Part shown: piece after piece, positions 1 to 11,845 of the stretch | How the letters are laid out: every line of letters begins with the position of its first letter | Position numbering within the stretch: the first letter of the stretch is position 1 | DNA from: Galbula dea | Taxonomy: Eukaryota; Chordata; Aves; Piciformes; Galbulidae | DNA: 64,000 nucleotides | Reading direction: 5' to 3' | Assembly (NCBI GenBank): GCA_013399015.1 | Contig: VWZX01002543.1 | Location: 62,001-126,000, forward strand | Translations under genes and position numbers: made by a program | The notes under the pieces: model-generated | What the model was told of the DNA's origin: nothing | Databases searched by the model: none | The model's input: only the letters and a program-made list of their open reading frames with translations

Positions 1-417
1 TCCTTTGAAACAGCTTTGTTACACCTGTACATGTTTTTAGTGTGTGACTCTGGACATTGGATGACCAATCTTTTTGCTTTTCTCCTTTCTTTTATAAATC
101 ATGTCACATTAATATAGTGTCACATCAGTAAATTAAGGGACTAACCTAAACAAATGCCAAAATCATTAGCAGTTAATTAACCTTCTGTACTTCTTTCCAA
201 ATTGACTTCAGTTTAATTGACTACGTGGGCTCAGTTCACTTGCTCTGTGCTCATACAAACAAACAAAATGAACATGACACAGAATTGAAGGGGGGTGAAA
301 GGGAAAGCAAGAGAAAGAATGGAAAGGAGATGTGAAGGCATCATCTCTATCATGGAGCACCAGCAGCAAAATGTTATCTGTGGGCCTGCAGCAGCAGAAC
401 TGGGAAAGGATGGATGA

Positions 418-1048
418 TCACAGAATCACAGAATGTTAGGAGTTGGAAGGGACCTTGAAAGATCATCTAGTCCAAACCCCCTGCCACAGACCAGGATTCC
501 CTAGACCAGGTCACACAGAAGCACATCCAGATGGGTTTGGAATATCTCCAGAGAAGGAGACTCCACAGCCTCTCTGGGCAGTCTGGGCCAGGGCTCTGGC
601 ACCTCAAGTGGGAAAACATTTCTACATGTATTCACACGGAATCTCTTGTGCTTCAGCTTACAGCCATTGCCTCTTGTCCTGTCACTGGGCTTCACTGAGA
701 AGAGCCTGACCCCATCCTCCTGGCACCTACTGGTCATGTATTTAAAAGCATAAATGAGGTCACTCCTTAGTCTCCTCTTCTCCAAGCTGAAAAGACCCAG
801 CTCCCTCAGCCTTTCCTCATCAGGAAGATGTTCCAGCCCCTTCATAATCTTTGTGGCTCTGCACTGGACTCTTTCCAGCAGTTCCCTATCCTTCTTCACC
901 TGAGGGGCCCAGACCTGGACACAATATTCCAGATGTGGCCTCACCAGGGTAGAGTGAAGGGGGAGAAGAACCTCTCTTAACCTACTAACCACACCCCTTC
1001 TAATACACCCCAGAATCCGATTGGCCTCCTGGCCACAAGAGCACACTG
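418..1048 (-). mobile_element. CR1 LINE, 5'-truncated, open ORF2 C-terminus
   Basis: The element lies on the minus strand, with its 3' end at 418 marked by the CACAGAAT octamer repeated twice, as CR1 tails do. Bases 501-1046 are an uninterrupted 181-codon frame for the C-terminus of the CR1 reverse transcriptase. It contains the family blocks ILGCIRRGV, LVRPHLEYCVQVWAPQ, LRELGLFSLEKRRLR and DRTRGNGCKL. The apparent start methionine is incidental; the frame is a 5'-truncated remnant, cut at about 1048, and lacks the catalytic core and endonuclease. It shares its tail (TTAGGAGTTGGAAGGGACC) with several other copies here. It is not expected to be mobile by itself. Confidence 0.95.
501..1046 (-). 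pseudogene. CR1 ORF2 reverse-transcriptase C-terminal fragment
   Basis: This is the 181-codon coding remnant of the CR1 copy above. It covers the region after the reverse-transcriptase palm, running from ANRILGCIRR to the normal C-terminal LEIFQTHLDVLLCDLV. Full CR1 ORF2 is several times longer, so most of the protein, including the catalytic aspartates and the endonuclease, is absent through 5' truncation. No frameshift or stop interrupts what is left, which suggests fairly recent insertion. It is not a host gene. Confidence 0.85.
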
Positions 1049-1158
1049 ATGCTTAGGACTTCACTGTGCTTCCCTTGCCTCTGACACTCAGAATATCCAG
1101 TTGGGCTGGATGGCAAAGGTTTCACCTTACTAGGGTTTGTTTGGGAGTGGTGGTGGTA

Positions 1159-1192
1159 TTTTTTTTTTTTTTTTAACAAAACCAAAACCCCC
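1159..1192. repeat. Poly-T tract followed by A/C-rich sequence
   Basis: Sixteen T residues are followed by AACAAAACCAAAACCCCC. It is low complexity with no recognised function. Confidence 0.8.
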
Positions 1193-3227
1193 ACTTTCCT
1201 AAAGGGGTGTGATGGCTCCTAAACAATACCTGCTTTAAGTCAGTAAGATGCTTTTGGAGCTGTGTTCATTCATGTTGGTTTTGTTGAACTTACTTTGTTC
1301 TACTGCCTCATAAATAAGTATTGCTATGCTAATGTTCTTCAAAGAGTTTAGTGGAGCTGATTAGCTGGAATTTTACCCTAGTTAATATCAAGTTCCATGT
1401 TTGTGAAATGTTAATGGGTGTTTCTGAAGCAGCATTTGCTGTTGAAAAGATACTGTGTTGACAATGAACATTGTTTCTCTGCTTCCAAAGGAAGCACAGA
1501 CAAATCCTAAGGTTTTTCAGAAAATAAATGTTAGAAAAAACCTTGCTAGTGCATGTACAGTGTTAATATGCATCGAAGAATTTTCTATGTACATGTATAA
1601 GTAAGTGCAGAACTTGGTGTCTGTTGTTTTAGGCAGTCCCTAGAGATTTTAGTAGATTCAGAAGACTTACCCTGCCAAAGGAGGGGCCATTTGAGTGGAA
1701 GTAGAGGATCCCACTGTAGGTGATAATAAAATACAATATGCTGGTAGATATACATGAACTGTGAAAGAATAATTTCCATTTTCTTTCTCCTTGGTAGTAA
1801 ACTGTGACTGCTAAACTTGTCTGGATTATCCTGTTTGTTTTGGAAAGGGTCTTAAGCAAAGTTCTGCTTAATCTAGTTCTGTTAAATATTATTTTATATA
1901 TGTAGTTTTTAATTTTCTTTCCTCAGATGTTTCTCTTAAGTTTAATGACTTGAAAGCTGTGGTGGAAATTGTACAGGAATAAATATGCTAAAGCATATAT
2001 TTAAATAGGCTTGCCCAGTGACTATGCTAATAAGAACAAAAAAATGTGTATACAGAGATTCTTCCACTTATTTCTCCTCACTTCTCTCATCTCTGTGTCT
2101 GTGGTGAGTGTTCCTTGGGGGAATTTGCTCAAGAATACTGCAGGACTGCTGGGAAGTGGATTTGGGTGTTAATTTCAGTCAGGTTTTAAGTTTGCTGATA
2201 ACTTGTCCCTTCTGTGATGAGATTTCTTTCTATTAGTTAATGCTGACTTCACTGCCTTTGGGCTGCATTCTCCATCACTCTTTATGAGTAGCAAAGTTAC
2301 AACCACCATAAATGCAGAGACTATGGAGGAGGTGGTGGTGGAGTAAACAATTTATTTTCATGTGTTTTGGATTACCACATAACTCTCAAATAGCAAAGTA
2401 GAGTTTAATGGTCACCCTTAAGTTAGAGGGGAGGGGGAAACCCAAACAAAAAGTAATGTTATTTACTTGCACTTCCTCTGTATCTGTACTGCAGTCATTC
2501 TTGTTTCAGACTAATGATTAAATGATGCCTTTTTATTTATTCAGATTTGATTAGTAGGAGAGGAATTTAAATATGTATTTTCCCTCTACATTAACAGTAG
2601 TTTGGCAAGAGAGATTCAAGGTGAGCTGAGTAATAGCAGAAAGGGAGATCTGGAGACATCGCTGTGAAAACTAGGAGTACAGGAGGGTTTACAGGGGGGG
2701 TAACTGGAGTGTTTGAATGGGGAAGGGGTGGGAACAGATGAATTTGGCTCTTCCTTCATCCAACCATGTCCTGCAACTTGGTCCAGATAACAAACTCCGT
2801 AGCTTAGCTTATCAAAGAAATAGGAAATTTTGGTTGGTGTGTGATTCTGGCTATTCCCCAGATACTGCTGTTTAGCATTGCACTGGAAGGACACCAAATA
2901 TCCTTTATCTGTTTTTCATTGCTCAGTTGAAAAAGAAAGTTTCTCTAAGAAAATTTAGAACAGGTATTTTTACTTTCTAATCCCTTAAAATGTTATAAGA
3001 GCTTGCTTGTTTTAAAAGTACTGTACTTCCCCAACTCTTCTGAACCTGAGGTGCAGTAAATTCTTACAGTGTGGCTTAAAGACACACAGAAATGGCTGAA
3101 TCATGTAAGAATGCTTGTTATGAAGCAATGATTTCTGATGCTTCTTGATAACTGGCTCATGGGGTCATTTATGTACCCTAGTTATGACACCAAATTTTAA
3201 CACTTCTGTGAGACAGACATTTGATTT

Positions 3228-3316
3228 GGACATGGTTTAGTGGCATGGTAGTGCTATGTTGATGGTTGGACTTGATGATCTTAGAGGTCTCTTCCAACCT
3301 TAATGATTCTGTGATG
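3228..3316 (+). mobile_element. CR1 3'-end fragment
   Basis: This short plus-strand fragment begins GGACATGGTTTAG, reads through TTGGACTTGATGATCTTAGAGG and ends in AATGATTCTGTGATG, the CR1 3' signature. The AATGATTCTGTG tail resembles the copy at 53402-54137 rather than the more common TTAGGAGTTGG group. It is severely 5'-truncated and non-coding. Confidence 0.85.
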
Positions 3317-6300
3317 TGAGTTAATGTTGAGTATATGCTTGCTGGGGAGACTAGTGAATGTGTGCAGAAGGTGCAGCTGAAGTAACTGGTCTCAACTGGA
3401 CAAAAATTATGTGAACACCTCCCTGAAGAAGATAGCATAATACTAAAGACCATACTTGGATCTTCCTATTGTCAGGGATGCATCAGCTTTTTGATACAAA
3501 TTCTGTACTCCCCCAGGCAGAGTCGAGATGCAAGATGTATTTGTTGAGTACGTATTGTAAGATGATTCAGAGAAAACAGAGAGATCATGGTTCAGTAGCC
3601 TCTTGTACCTTGCTTGCCCTGCTGAATTTTACTAACATGGCTTTTCAGGCTTGTCATGTGTCTTGGAGGTAGATGTTTCTGGACTTTTCAGCTGCTTTTT
3701 CACTGTTAGTTTGTGCATTCTGTCTAAAGAACACAGCCTGCGGCTCAGAACTGAGGGCTGAGGACATCCAGCAGGAACAAGCAGTGCATGCAGGTGTGGC
3801 TCTCAGTGGTGGGATTTGAGATGGCTGTAGCTGTGGGGATTCAGATCAGCCACAGCTGAAACACTTCTCTTCTCATGGTAGGACACCTTGGAAACCAGAT
3901 GTGGCTTACTTGTAGGAGAATCCATTTAACACAGCACTGCTGGCTTTCTTGTAGAGCTCCAGTCAAGTTGGGACATGGGCACAAGCTCCTGTCAAACGTG
4001 TCCCAGGAACATCAAAGGTCTGTCTGTCACCCCCAGGGCACACTCCTGCTTGGAAGGCAGTTGTGCTAACAAAGCCTGGTTTTGCTTTTAGGGCTGCTCT
4101 GCTGTTTGATAGCTTAAAACTAGAGCTGTTTTTAAAACAGTCCATGCAACTGAACAAAAGGGGAGAATAAACCCATTTCAAAATGACAGAAGTACTGAAA
4201 AGAGCAGTTTAATGTTGCTGCAGAATAGTAAATGCAGGAAGAAAACCTAGGTGGAAATGTAATGTGCTTTAATACTCTAAGCAACAGGAATATTTCAAGT
4301 GTACTGAATATACTGAAGCTTCTGAGTGGTGATCCTTTCTTTCTCATTGCACACATTATACTTCTTTTCCTTCCATTGTGATTGTATTCCCCTATGTTAC
4401 CACAGGCATTGCTTTAAGAAAAGTCGTGCCATTTGGAACAGAAGCCTTCAGTTTGAGAATGGTTTCTGATTTTACTATCAAATATGTTTTCAAAACAGAT
4501 TTCCCTAACACTTGTCTAGCAGAGGAGTACTGCAAGCAGTACATTACTGTTATGTATACAGAAGCCCTTTGCTTAATCCAAGGAAAATCCAATTTTAGCA
4601 GGCCATTGAATTCTATCATATTGTTCAAAAAATATGAAGACAGTCAAAATCCAGGTGTTGAATAAAATTGCCTGTTTGGGCTGTAATCACTGACTTGATA
4701 TTACACTTTATGTACAGTAAACCCTTTTACAACCTTACTCTTCCCCAGCTGTGCTCTGCAGGATTTTCTTTCCTCCTCTGAAGCTGCTTCACGGTACAGG
4801 TGTTTAAGCTGCTGTTGTCTCCCCTGGTTCAGGCTGTGTCTGTGGAGTTTGGGTTTGACCTCTGCCTCCTAAGGTGGACATAGCAGTGAAGGGTCTGTTC
4901 CCCATGCCTGAGTGATGTCTGCAGGGATCTTGCTGTGCCTGCTTTGCCTGAGCCCACCCCTGGCATGGCTGCAAATCTTCTTCAGGTCACAGACCAAGTA
5001 CTCTTGGGGAAAACTGTCACAGGAGTAGACCACAGAGCCTGCCCCCTTCTGCCTAGCTGATAGTCACAGGAGGCTGGCTCCAGTCAACAGCCAAGTACAT
5101 TGTCCTGGCACCTTTTTTCCTGATCACAACAGATCACAGCTCAGGGCCTTTGCTGAGCTGGTAAACAAGAAGAGGTCTTGCATGGAGGGAGGAACAGGAG
5201 GAGGTGATGAGTTTCCTCTCCGGAGGCTGTATTTTATTAGATATTGTACAGACATAAGTAAGAGAGAGCTGCTGCTTTAGGGACTGGCATTAGCAACCTA
5301 CAGGTTGCTTCCAATGGGTGTTGTGTGTTTTGTGGATATTAGGTTATCCATTTTCTCTCTTTGTCTGTCTTGTTTTTATTGCAGTAGGGCCTGGAGAGGG
5401 CCAACAGTGCTCCAGTCACTGTAAGCACAAAAGCTCTCAGGCCTAATCCAGTTCACATTGAATAACACAAAAAGAGAGACAGATGAGAAGAGGAGATGAC
5501 ATGGTAAGGTGCCTTCTTGCCTGATGCCCTGATGGACTTCTGTGTTCTCATGCTTGTTCAGAAGCAGCATCTGCTGTGGCTTCTGGGAGCTGCCTGTGCA
5601 AGGGCACGTGGACTGCTGCAAGCCCGAGAAGGAGAACTTGGGCTTTTGAGGCTGGAAGAAGGAAGCAGGTTCAGCTCAGATGTTCAGAAAATGGCAAAAG
5701 GAAGGAGGGAAAGCCCAGCTTCCCTGAGCTGATAGGTTGCTATGTGTTGCTGTCTCTAAGTAACCACTCTGAGATGGTGGTATCCGGGCTGGGGGCAGTG
5801 TGAGGCAGTAGTTCAGTGCCTCGCTGGAGGAGCGGTGACTCTCTTCATTTTCCAAGTACTTCTACTTCTCACATAAGTGTGCTTCAGAGAGGCCAGTATA
5901 AAACCATTGCTGCAGAAATCTTTTCTGTTGGTTAAAGAAACACAAAACTCCCCAAATATTCTTTACCTGCAGCTTTATGGGGGATTCCTTCATAACAAGC
6001 TGTTTTACCTTGCAAAGATTGGATGCTATCCAGGAGAAACCCCCTGTGCCTCTGCTGATCTGCATCTTCTGGCTGCAGGTAGTGCAGGTACTGAGCACAT
6101 TCAGGGTTTGCCCCAGTGTCCACTTCAAGTCTCCACACGACTCTTTCTCATTATGATGTAAATCTGCTTTGTAAGTGTTCTTTTTATTTTTTTTTTTTTA
6201 ACTAAATGAGAGTCTCTACTAGTAGTTTTTGGTAGTGGTGGTAAGAGCACTGACTTTTCTAACCCTGTCTTACAGCCATCAGGGCAAGTCAAGATCTGTT

Positions 6301-7319
6301 AGGATCTGTTCTTCAGCCCTCTTTTCCATCTAAGTAAATCCTGGCACTGTTGTTCTAGCAGTCTCTGGACTATGAGTTAGCATTTTTCTAGCCTTGTCAT
6401 TATTTAAACTACTTCTCTTGCCTTGTCAGCTCTTATAGTAGATGACCAGTTGTTAATTTCTCTGGCAGTTTCTTTGTCAGGTGGCTTAATGATGTAGCAG
6501 AAAATGGCTTTTTTGTGTCAGCAGCGACTGAAAGCTAATATCTCAGGCATGAAAGAGTAGAAAGTCTCCTTGACAGCAGGCTGAAAACCCTGGTGAAAAG
6601 AGCCCTTTTCCTCTCAGGGTGACATCAGCCTTTGATTTCCAGGCAGCGTGGAAGGAGACACATTACAGCATCCTGAAGGATCTGATGCAGGTCACAAATG
6701 ATGCTGCTTAATACCAGCCTCTGGCAGATAAGTAAGAGCAGAATAAAGAGCAGAATTCTGGCCCTTGTTTTCTGCTGGGTGTAACTGAGCTGACACTGCT
6801 GCCTGGAAGATGCAATATCCATAACCTGGGATGACTGGACACTAGAGTGACAGAAATTTATGTATGAATTTAGCCCTAAAAAGTTTACTGCAAGAAGTTA
6901 GACACCATGTGGGTAGCTCCCAGCTGTTCTCCAAGGAATCAACAATTAGCCTTGCTCCAGAGGTGCTTAACTAGGTGCTGCATGGAGTTGTGTTTGTGCT
7001 GTATAGCAGTCAACTCTTGACTATGTGGAAGAGGGCTGAGCAATTGGTAAGCAGATGGAAAAGGGCACATCATGAATGCTGTTGTGCAAGCTGTTACCTC
7101 CATAGGAAGAGTTTCCATAGTTTGTTTTTAAGCAGGTGTATGCTAGCAATCTGCTGTTTGATCACATTTGCAACCAAAACACTTAAGCACACAAAGTGTG
7201 CATAGCTACCAGCTGTCAAGAGTTTCCACGTGTTTTCCACCTACTCCAAAGCATCTTTGCCTGCTTCTGTTGCTCTCTGTGTCCCAGTAAGTGTTCTCAT
7301 TGCCAGCCCTCTGCCTTAC

Positions 7320-7376
7320 AATGACACCTGCTGCAGCAGGCCTGGCAGACAGCTGGGGCTTAGCTCAGGTGTCATT
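7320..7376. repeat. Inverted repeat enclosing a 14-bp palindrome
   Basis: The arms AATGACACCTG (7320-7330) and CAGGTGTCATT (7366-7376) are perfect inverted repeats of 11 bases, 35 bases apart. The left arm overlaps a perfect palindrome CCTGCTGCAGCAGG (7327-7340). No factor or RNA is identified. Confidence 0.7.
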
Positions 7377-9901
7377 TTCTGCACCCCCCTTGGCACCTAG
7401 TAGCTTTTCTGGAAGGTATTCAAGTTTACTATCTTCTTCCTGAATCTAATGTTATTGCTAAAGAGAACATGAAGATGTTCCTCAGGCCAGCAGCTGGAAC
7501 CCATGTGGTGTAAATGAACCAGTCCAGTCCTAAACTTGATGCCCGGCTGCTTTTTGCACCACTGATAGGATTATTTAACCTCTTTTGGTTGAAGCTCCTT
7601 GCTCTGCAGATGTGGTTTGATGTGTGGCTTGAGTGTGAGGAGTATATTGGTCATCTTCAGAGCTGGTGGGAAATGCAGAGTGAGTTACACATCACTCGGT
7701 GGTGGCAAGTGAGGATGGATGTTGGGAAATGTATGCTTCAGTGTGAACTGAAGTGCTGGTGTGTCTGAGTCCTGGCCTTTGCTAAGTGCCAGTGTTTGCT
7801 GACAGTGGTCTTGAGCCATTAGCAAGGGGCTTGGTTACAGGCCTGTGTCTGATAACCTCCATAATTCATATCTGGGATTGTTTGCAGCTTGTGTCAGAGG
7901 CAGATTTTATCAGATGAGGTGACTCTCTTCTCTTCCCCTTCTAAATGCCAGTTAGAGCTCTTTTCTTCCATGCCCTGACAATAAATTGGTGTTTAGGGCC
8001 AGCTGGAGGAGGTTCAAGGTCACTCACCAGTGTGAAAGGTTGATGGAAACCAGTGATCCCACTGCTTAAACTGAAAACAACAGTTAGGATGAGGCTGCAT
8101 GCTTTGGAAAAGGATGCCAGTAAAGTACAGATGTGTTTGAGGGTAAGCAGAGCTCTCATTTCCCAGCTCTCCCTCCCTCCAAGCTGCTTTGGGGTTCACT
8201 CTTAGGGTGCAGGTAGCCACATGTAGAGACTGGATCAAGAGAGATCTTGGAAGGGGACATATGAGTTCTGTCCAGAAAGACATAGATCTGTCAGTCACAA
8301 TCTTTGCTTCTTTCCTCAGGCAGATCTCCCAACAGTTTGGCCAAGGGTTGAGCAGCAGTAATTGGACTGGACACGCTGACTTTAGTACATGGGCTCCCAG
8401 GAAGGCCTCAAATCAAATGAGTTTGTGCAAAACAAAATTAGCAGGATTGCTGCTGGCTAGGAATTGAAAGTACACTAGAAGAGAAACTTTAGTTGTATCC
8501 TCTTAGATGAGAGATTTTGTTGTTTATGGTTCAGTGAAATATATTTTCCACTGTCAAAATAGATAACTTATTTCAGTAATAGAAAAATAACACTGTTTTT
8601 TCCAGCATGAAGGTAATCCCAGTAGGGATACACATACTGTACCAAGCTAATACAATTCTACTTTAATACAAAGTAGAAACTTAATATCATTCCTGAGATG
8701 TTACTATTGTATTATCAAAAATGAATTTCAGCAGGAGCAAAATGACTGATGTTCCAAACAGTATTATTAAAGTTTGCAGAAGGTCTCTTACAGGCTGTAA
8801 TAATAATTTAAAGGTTAGCTCTAATTAGTTGTAGGGTTTTTGCTTTTCTGTACAGTTATGTTTAATTATTTCCTGTTCTAGAAGGATTTCTTTCTTAGCA
8901 TTACTCTTTTTTAACAGAACAGTGGTTTGCTGGTTCTCTTTTTTAGTTTTCTTTTTTCCAAATGTATTTGGCATCATTTTGTTGTTGAATGGGTGCTGTC
9001 ATTCATCTTGAGAGGAGATTGGGAACACCATGGTGAGTTAAGCTGTGTCAGGAAGTCAGTGTTTCTTTGCATGTTGTTTGTTATATGTGTGGAAATGAGC
9101 CACTGATGCCTGGGGAAAAGAGAATTCCATTTCCTACCTGGGGAGCAGTGATGGGGGAGAACAGAGACAGGAGGTGAAGAAGAGGAGGTGAATTTTTTTG
9201 GTGCATGTGGGAGGAAGAGTGGAGCTGGCCAGAGGATAGTTGTGTCACCTGAATTGAGCAGATGTGTACATCTGGAAGCCAGAATAGGTGAAATGACAGA
9301 GAGAACTGAAAGAGATCAAGGCAGAGAAGAGAGGAAGAGCAAATGTACAATTGTGTTAGGGCTCAAACTGTTGTGGGGACCCTGTCCTTGAACAGAGTAA
9401 TAAGTGTGTTTGAATCCTGATAATTGAGGACAAGTGGCTTCACTGAAATCAGAGACCTTCTCAGGGGGTGAGGACCTGCTGCATGCAGGAACCTCTCCAA
9501 GGATGGCTTAAAGCAAATACCATTTATGCCCCTCTGGATGAGCCTTTTGAAAGTATGTAAGTTAGGATTGGAGTTGACTGCAGGAGGAGTTAATCACATA
9601 AAGGAAAGTTTAACCTGCTGCTGTGGTTCACAGCTATTGATTTTGGTTTGCTAACAGAGCAACAGCCTCAGATGTTTCTGTGATAGCAAAGCTAGATCTT
9701 GAACCATATTTCTGCAACTGCTAATACTCTGCTGGGGCACTATGGATAGCTTGAACTGTGACTTGATAGACTACTTTTACCTATGCACAAGAGAAATGAA
9801 AGCACAGGGGTCCCTATTTTCTTGTGTATGTGTTTTTTGTTTGGTTGGGGTGTTTCTGTTCTGTGGGGTTTTTTTAACCTTGGTTTAGCTTACAAAGATG
9901 G

Positions 9902-10013
9902 CATAGAATCATAGAATGGTTTGGGTTGGAAGAAACCTTAAAGATCATCTAGTTCCACCCAGATGGACTGGGACACTTTGCATTAATTCAGGCTCATCCA
10001 ACCTGACCTTGAA
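9902..10013 (-). mobile_element. CR1 3'-end fragment, diverged
   Basis: The minus-strand CR1 tail starts CATAGAATCATAGAATGG and continues with TTGGGTTGGAAGAAACCTT and ATCATCTAGTTCCACCC. The similarity ends near CATCCAACCTGACCTTGAA. It is shorter and more mutated than the main copies and looks older. Confidence 0.8.
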
Positions 10014-11129
10014 GTTTGATCATCTTTTCATCTTTAACAGAGGATCATGGAACACCAGCTTGGCAGGGACCTCATCATCAGACTGACTTCTGTATGATTC
10101 TTGGGCTTCAAAGCCTGATAGGTAATCATAGTGTAAGCTCCAAGGGCTTATGAAAGACAAAATCCAGATTCAACAAGCAAAAGGGTTTCTTGAACATTTT
10201 ACCAGCTCTTCACTAGCAATGCTGATTTAGATCAGGCCAAGTGCAGGAACACTGCTTTAAATGAAAATGTTGTGTACTCATCTGGAATCTGCAGCACATC
10301 TGGCAGGTGGGGTTGCATGGGATTGGTGCAGTGACTCAAATCACATTTGAACATCCTGTCTTCTGATATTTTCTGTTGCTGATAATGAAGTGTTTATTAT
10401 GAATAGAGCTTGTAAATTAAATAGAAGATTGATATTCTTTTTGGCCAGCACTTGGCTGATTGAAATAAGGATGTATTAGGTATACTTAAGATAATTTTTT
10501 CCTCCCACCCTCATAAGCCATGTTTCTATAGAGAATGTAAGAGGGTGATAATTTCCAATTAAGAGGCAACACTGGAAAGGAACACTTGCTGTGGTAAGAT
10601 TCACAGCTGCCATACAGTTCTTTGGGGGTTTTTTACTGAACTATTTTAAGAACAAACAGGAACAGATACAGTGGGAAGTATATTACCATTGGAACAGAAG
10701 TGTGTCTTGGGATTGTGCTTGTTTGTGTCTCTGGGAATGTCTTCTTAAAGCAGACTTTCAGAGAAGCTCAGGTGGGCTACATCTCAGGGTTTATTTATTG
10801 AATGCACAGGTTTCAACTACAAGGAGAAAATGGCCCCAAAAAAGAGGCCAGTGTTGTTGTTCCATAAAGATTTAATGGCTTGGCTTATAATCAAGAGAAG
10901 GCAAAATGCTTCCATATTAGCATTAATTTAAAAGGGATCTAATGCAGTGGGAGATAATTTAAACAGAACAAAGAAGTCTTACCCAGTTTCCATGGATTCA
11001 CTTCTGAACTTTAGATATTAATATATGCTTAAGCTCAGTTTCTTGTCTACAAAATAAAACATACAGACCAAAATGAGAGAAAAAAGATCTTTGATTTTGC
11101 ACTTTTAGGGCTATTCATATTTGTAATAC

Positions 11130-11289
11130 ATTCCAGTACCTCAATGTCCTTCCTATACTGCGGTGCCCAAAACTGCACACAGTACTTGAGGTGTGGCCTC
11201 ACCAGTGCCGAGTACAGTGGTAAGATCACCTCCCTGCTCCTGCTGGTCACACTATTCCTGATGCAAGCCAGGATGCCATTGGCCTTCTT
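11130..11289 (-). mobile_element. CR1 ORF2 C-terminal piece, cut at an N
   Basis: Read on the minus strand, this encodes the CR1 block SRSREVILPLYSALVRPHLK followed by YCVQFWAPQYRKDIEVLE. It is bounded on the 5' side (higher coordinate) by the unknown base at 11290 and loses similarity below 11130, so it lacks the CR1 3' tail. With 11485-11845 it may be one element split by an insertion and a gap. Confidence 0.85.
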
Positions 11290-11290
11290 N
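11290..11290. other. Unknown base, probable collapsed assembly gap
   Basis: A single N interrupts CR1 sequence. The minus-strand CR1 reading stops exactly there and is not resumed on the other side, so real sequence of unknown length is likely missing. Confidence 0.6.
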
Positions 11291-11305
11291 CGGACTTGAC
11301 TCCTC

Positions 11306-11484
11306 TGAGAGAGGGTTGTGGAGGCCCCATCCCTGGAAGTGTTTAAGGCCAGGCTGGATGTGGCCCTGGATGACCTGGTCTAGTGCATGTGGCATCCCTG
11401 CCATGGCAGGGGGGTTGGAACTAGATGATCTTCAAGGTCCCTTCCAACCTCAGCCATTCTGTGATTCATTCTATGATTCTATGA
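11306..11484 (+). mobile_element. CR1 3' end inside a CR1 cluster
   Basis: This plus-strand 3' end begins at the block AGGGTTGTGGAGGCCCCATC, continues through GATGACCTGGTCTAGTG and GGGGGGTTGGAACTAGATGA, and ends ATTCATTCTATGATTCTATGA. The terminal octamers are intact. It lies between two minus-strand CR1 pieces, the arrangement expected for a nested insertion. Confidence 0.9.
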
Positions 11485-11845
11485 CTTGGCCATCCAACCA
11501 ATTTTTGATCCAGCCAAGGGTGTGCTCATCCCAGCCACGAGCAGCCAGCTTCTCTAAGAGAATGCTGGGGGTAACTGTGTCAAACGCCTTGCTAAAGTCA
11601 AGGTAGACAACATCCACAGCCCTTTCTTCATCTAATAAACTAGTTACCCCATCATAGAAGGAAATCAGGTTAGTCAGACAGGACCTGCCTTTTGTGAAGC
11701 CATGCTGACTGGACCCGATCCCCTGGTTGTTCTGCATGTGCCTCAGAAGTGTACTCAGGATGATCTGCTCCATCAGGTTTCCTGGTACAGAAGTCAGACT
11801 GACAGGCCTTTTGTCATCCTTTTGTCCCTTCTTACAACTGGTGCA
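11485..11845 (-). mobile_element. CR1 reverse-transcriptase core fragment
   Basis: On the minus strand this translates to part of the CR1 reverse transcriptase: RPVSLTSVPGNLMEQIILST, then QHGFTKGRSCLTNLISFYDG, then the palm motif VYLDFSKAFDTV and WIKNWLDG. The palm aspartate in YLDFSKAFD is kept. The fragment has no CR1 3' tail and abuts the plus-strand CR1 end at 11484. Confidence 0.92.

Noticed and set aside
443..709. Plus-strand frames over CR1 copies (also at 34851-35114 and 40965-41153)
   Set aside because: These are antisense shadows of the minus-strand CR1 ORF2 remnants; their mutual similarity comes from the repeat and not from a gene family.
4378..4665. 95-codon plus-strand frame considered as an upstream TPK1 exon
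   Set aside because: It does not match the TPK1 N-terminal region (LKYCLVILNQ) and lacks a suitable acceptor and donor.
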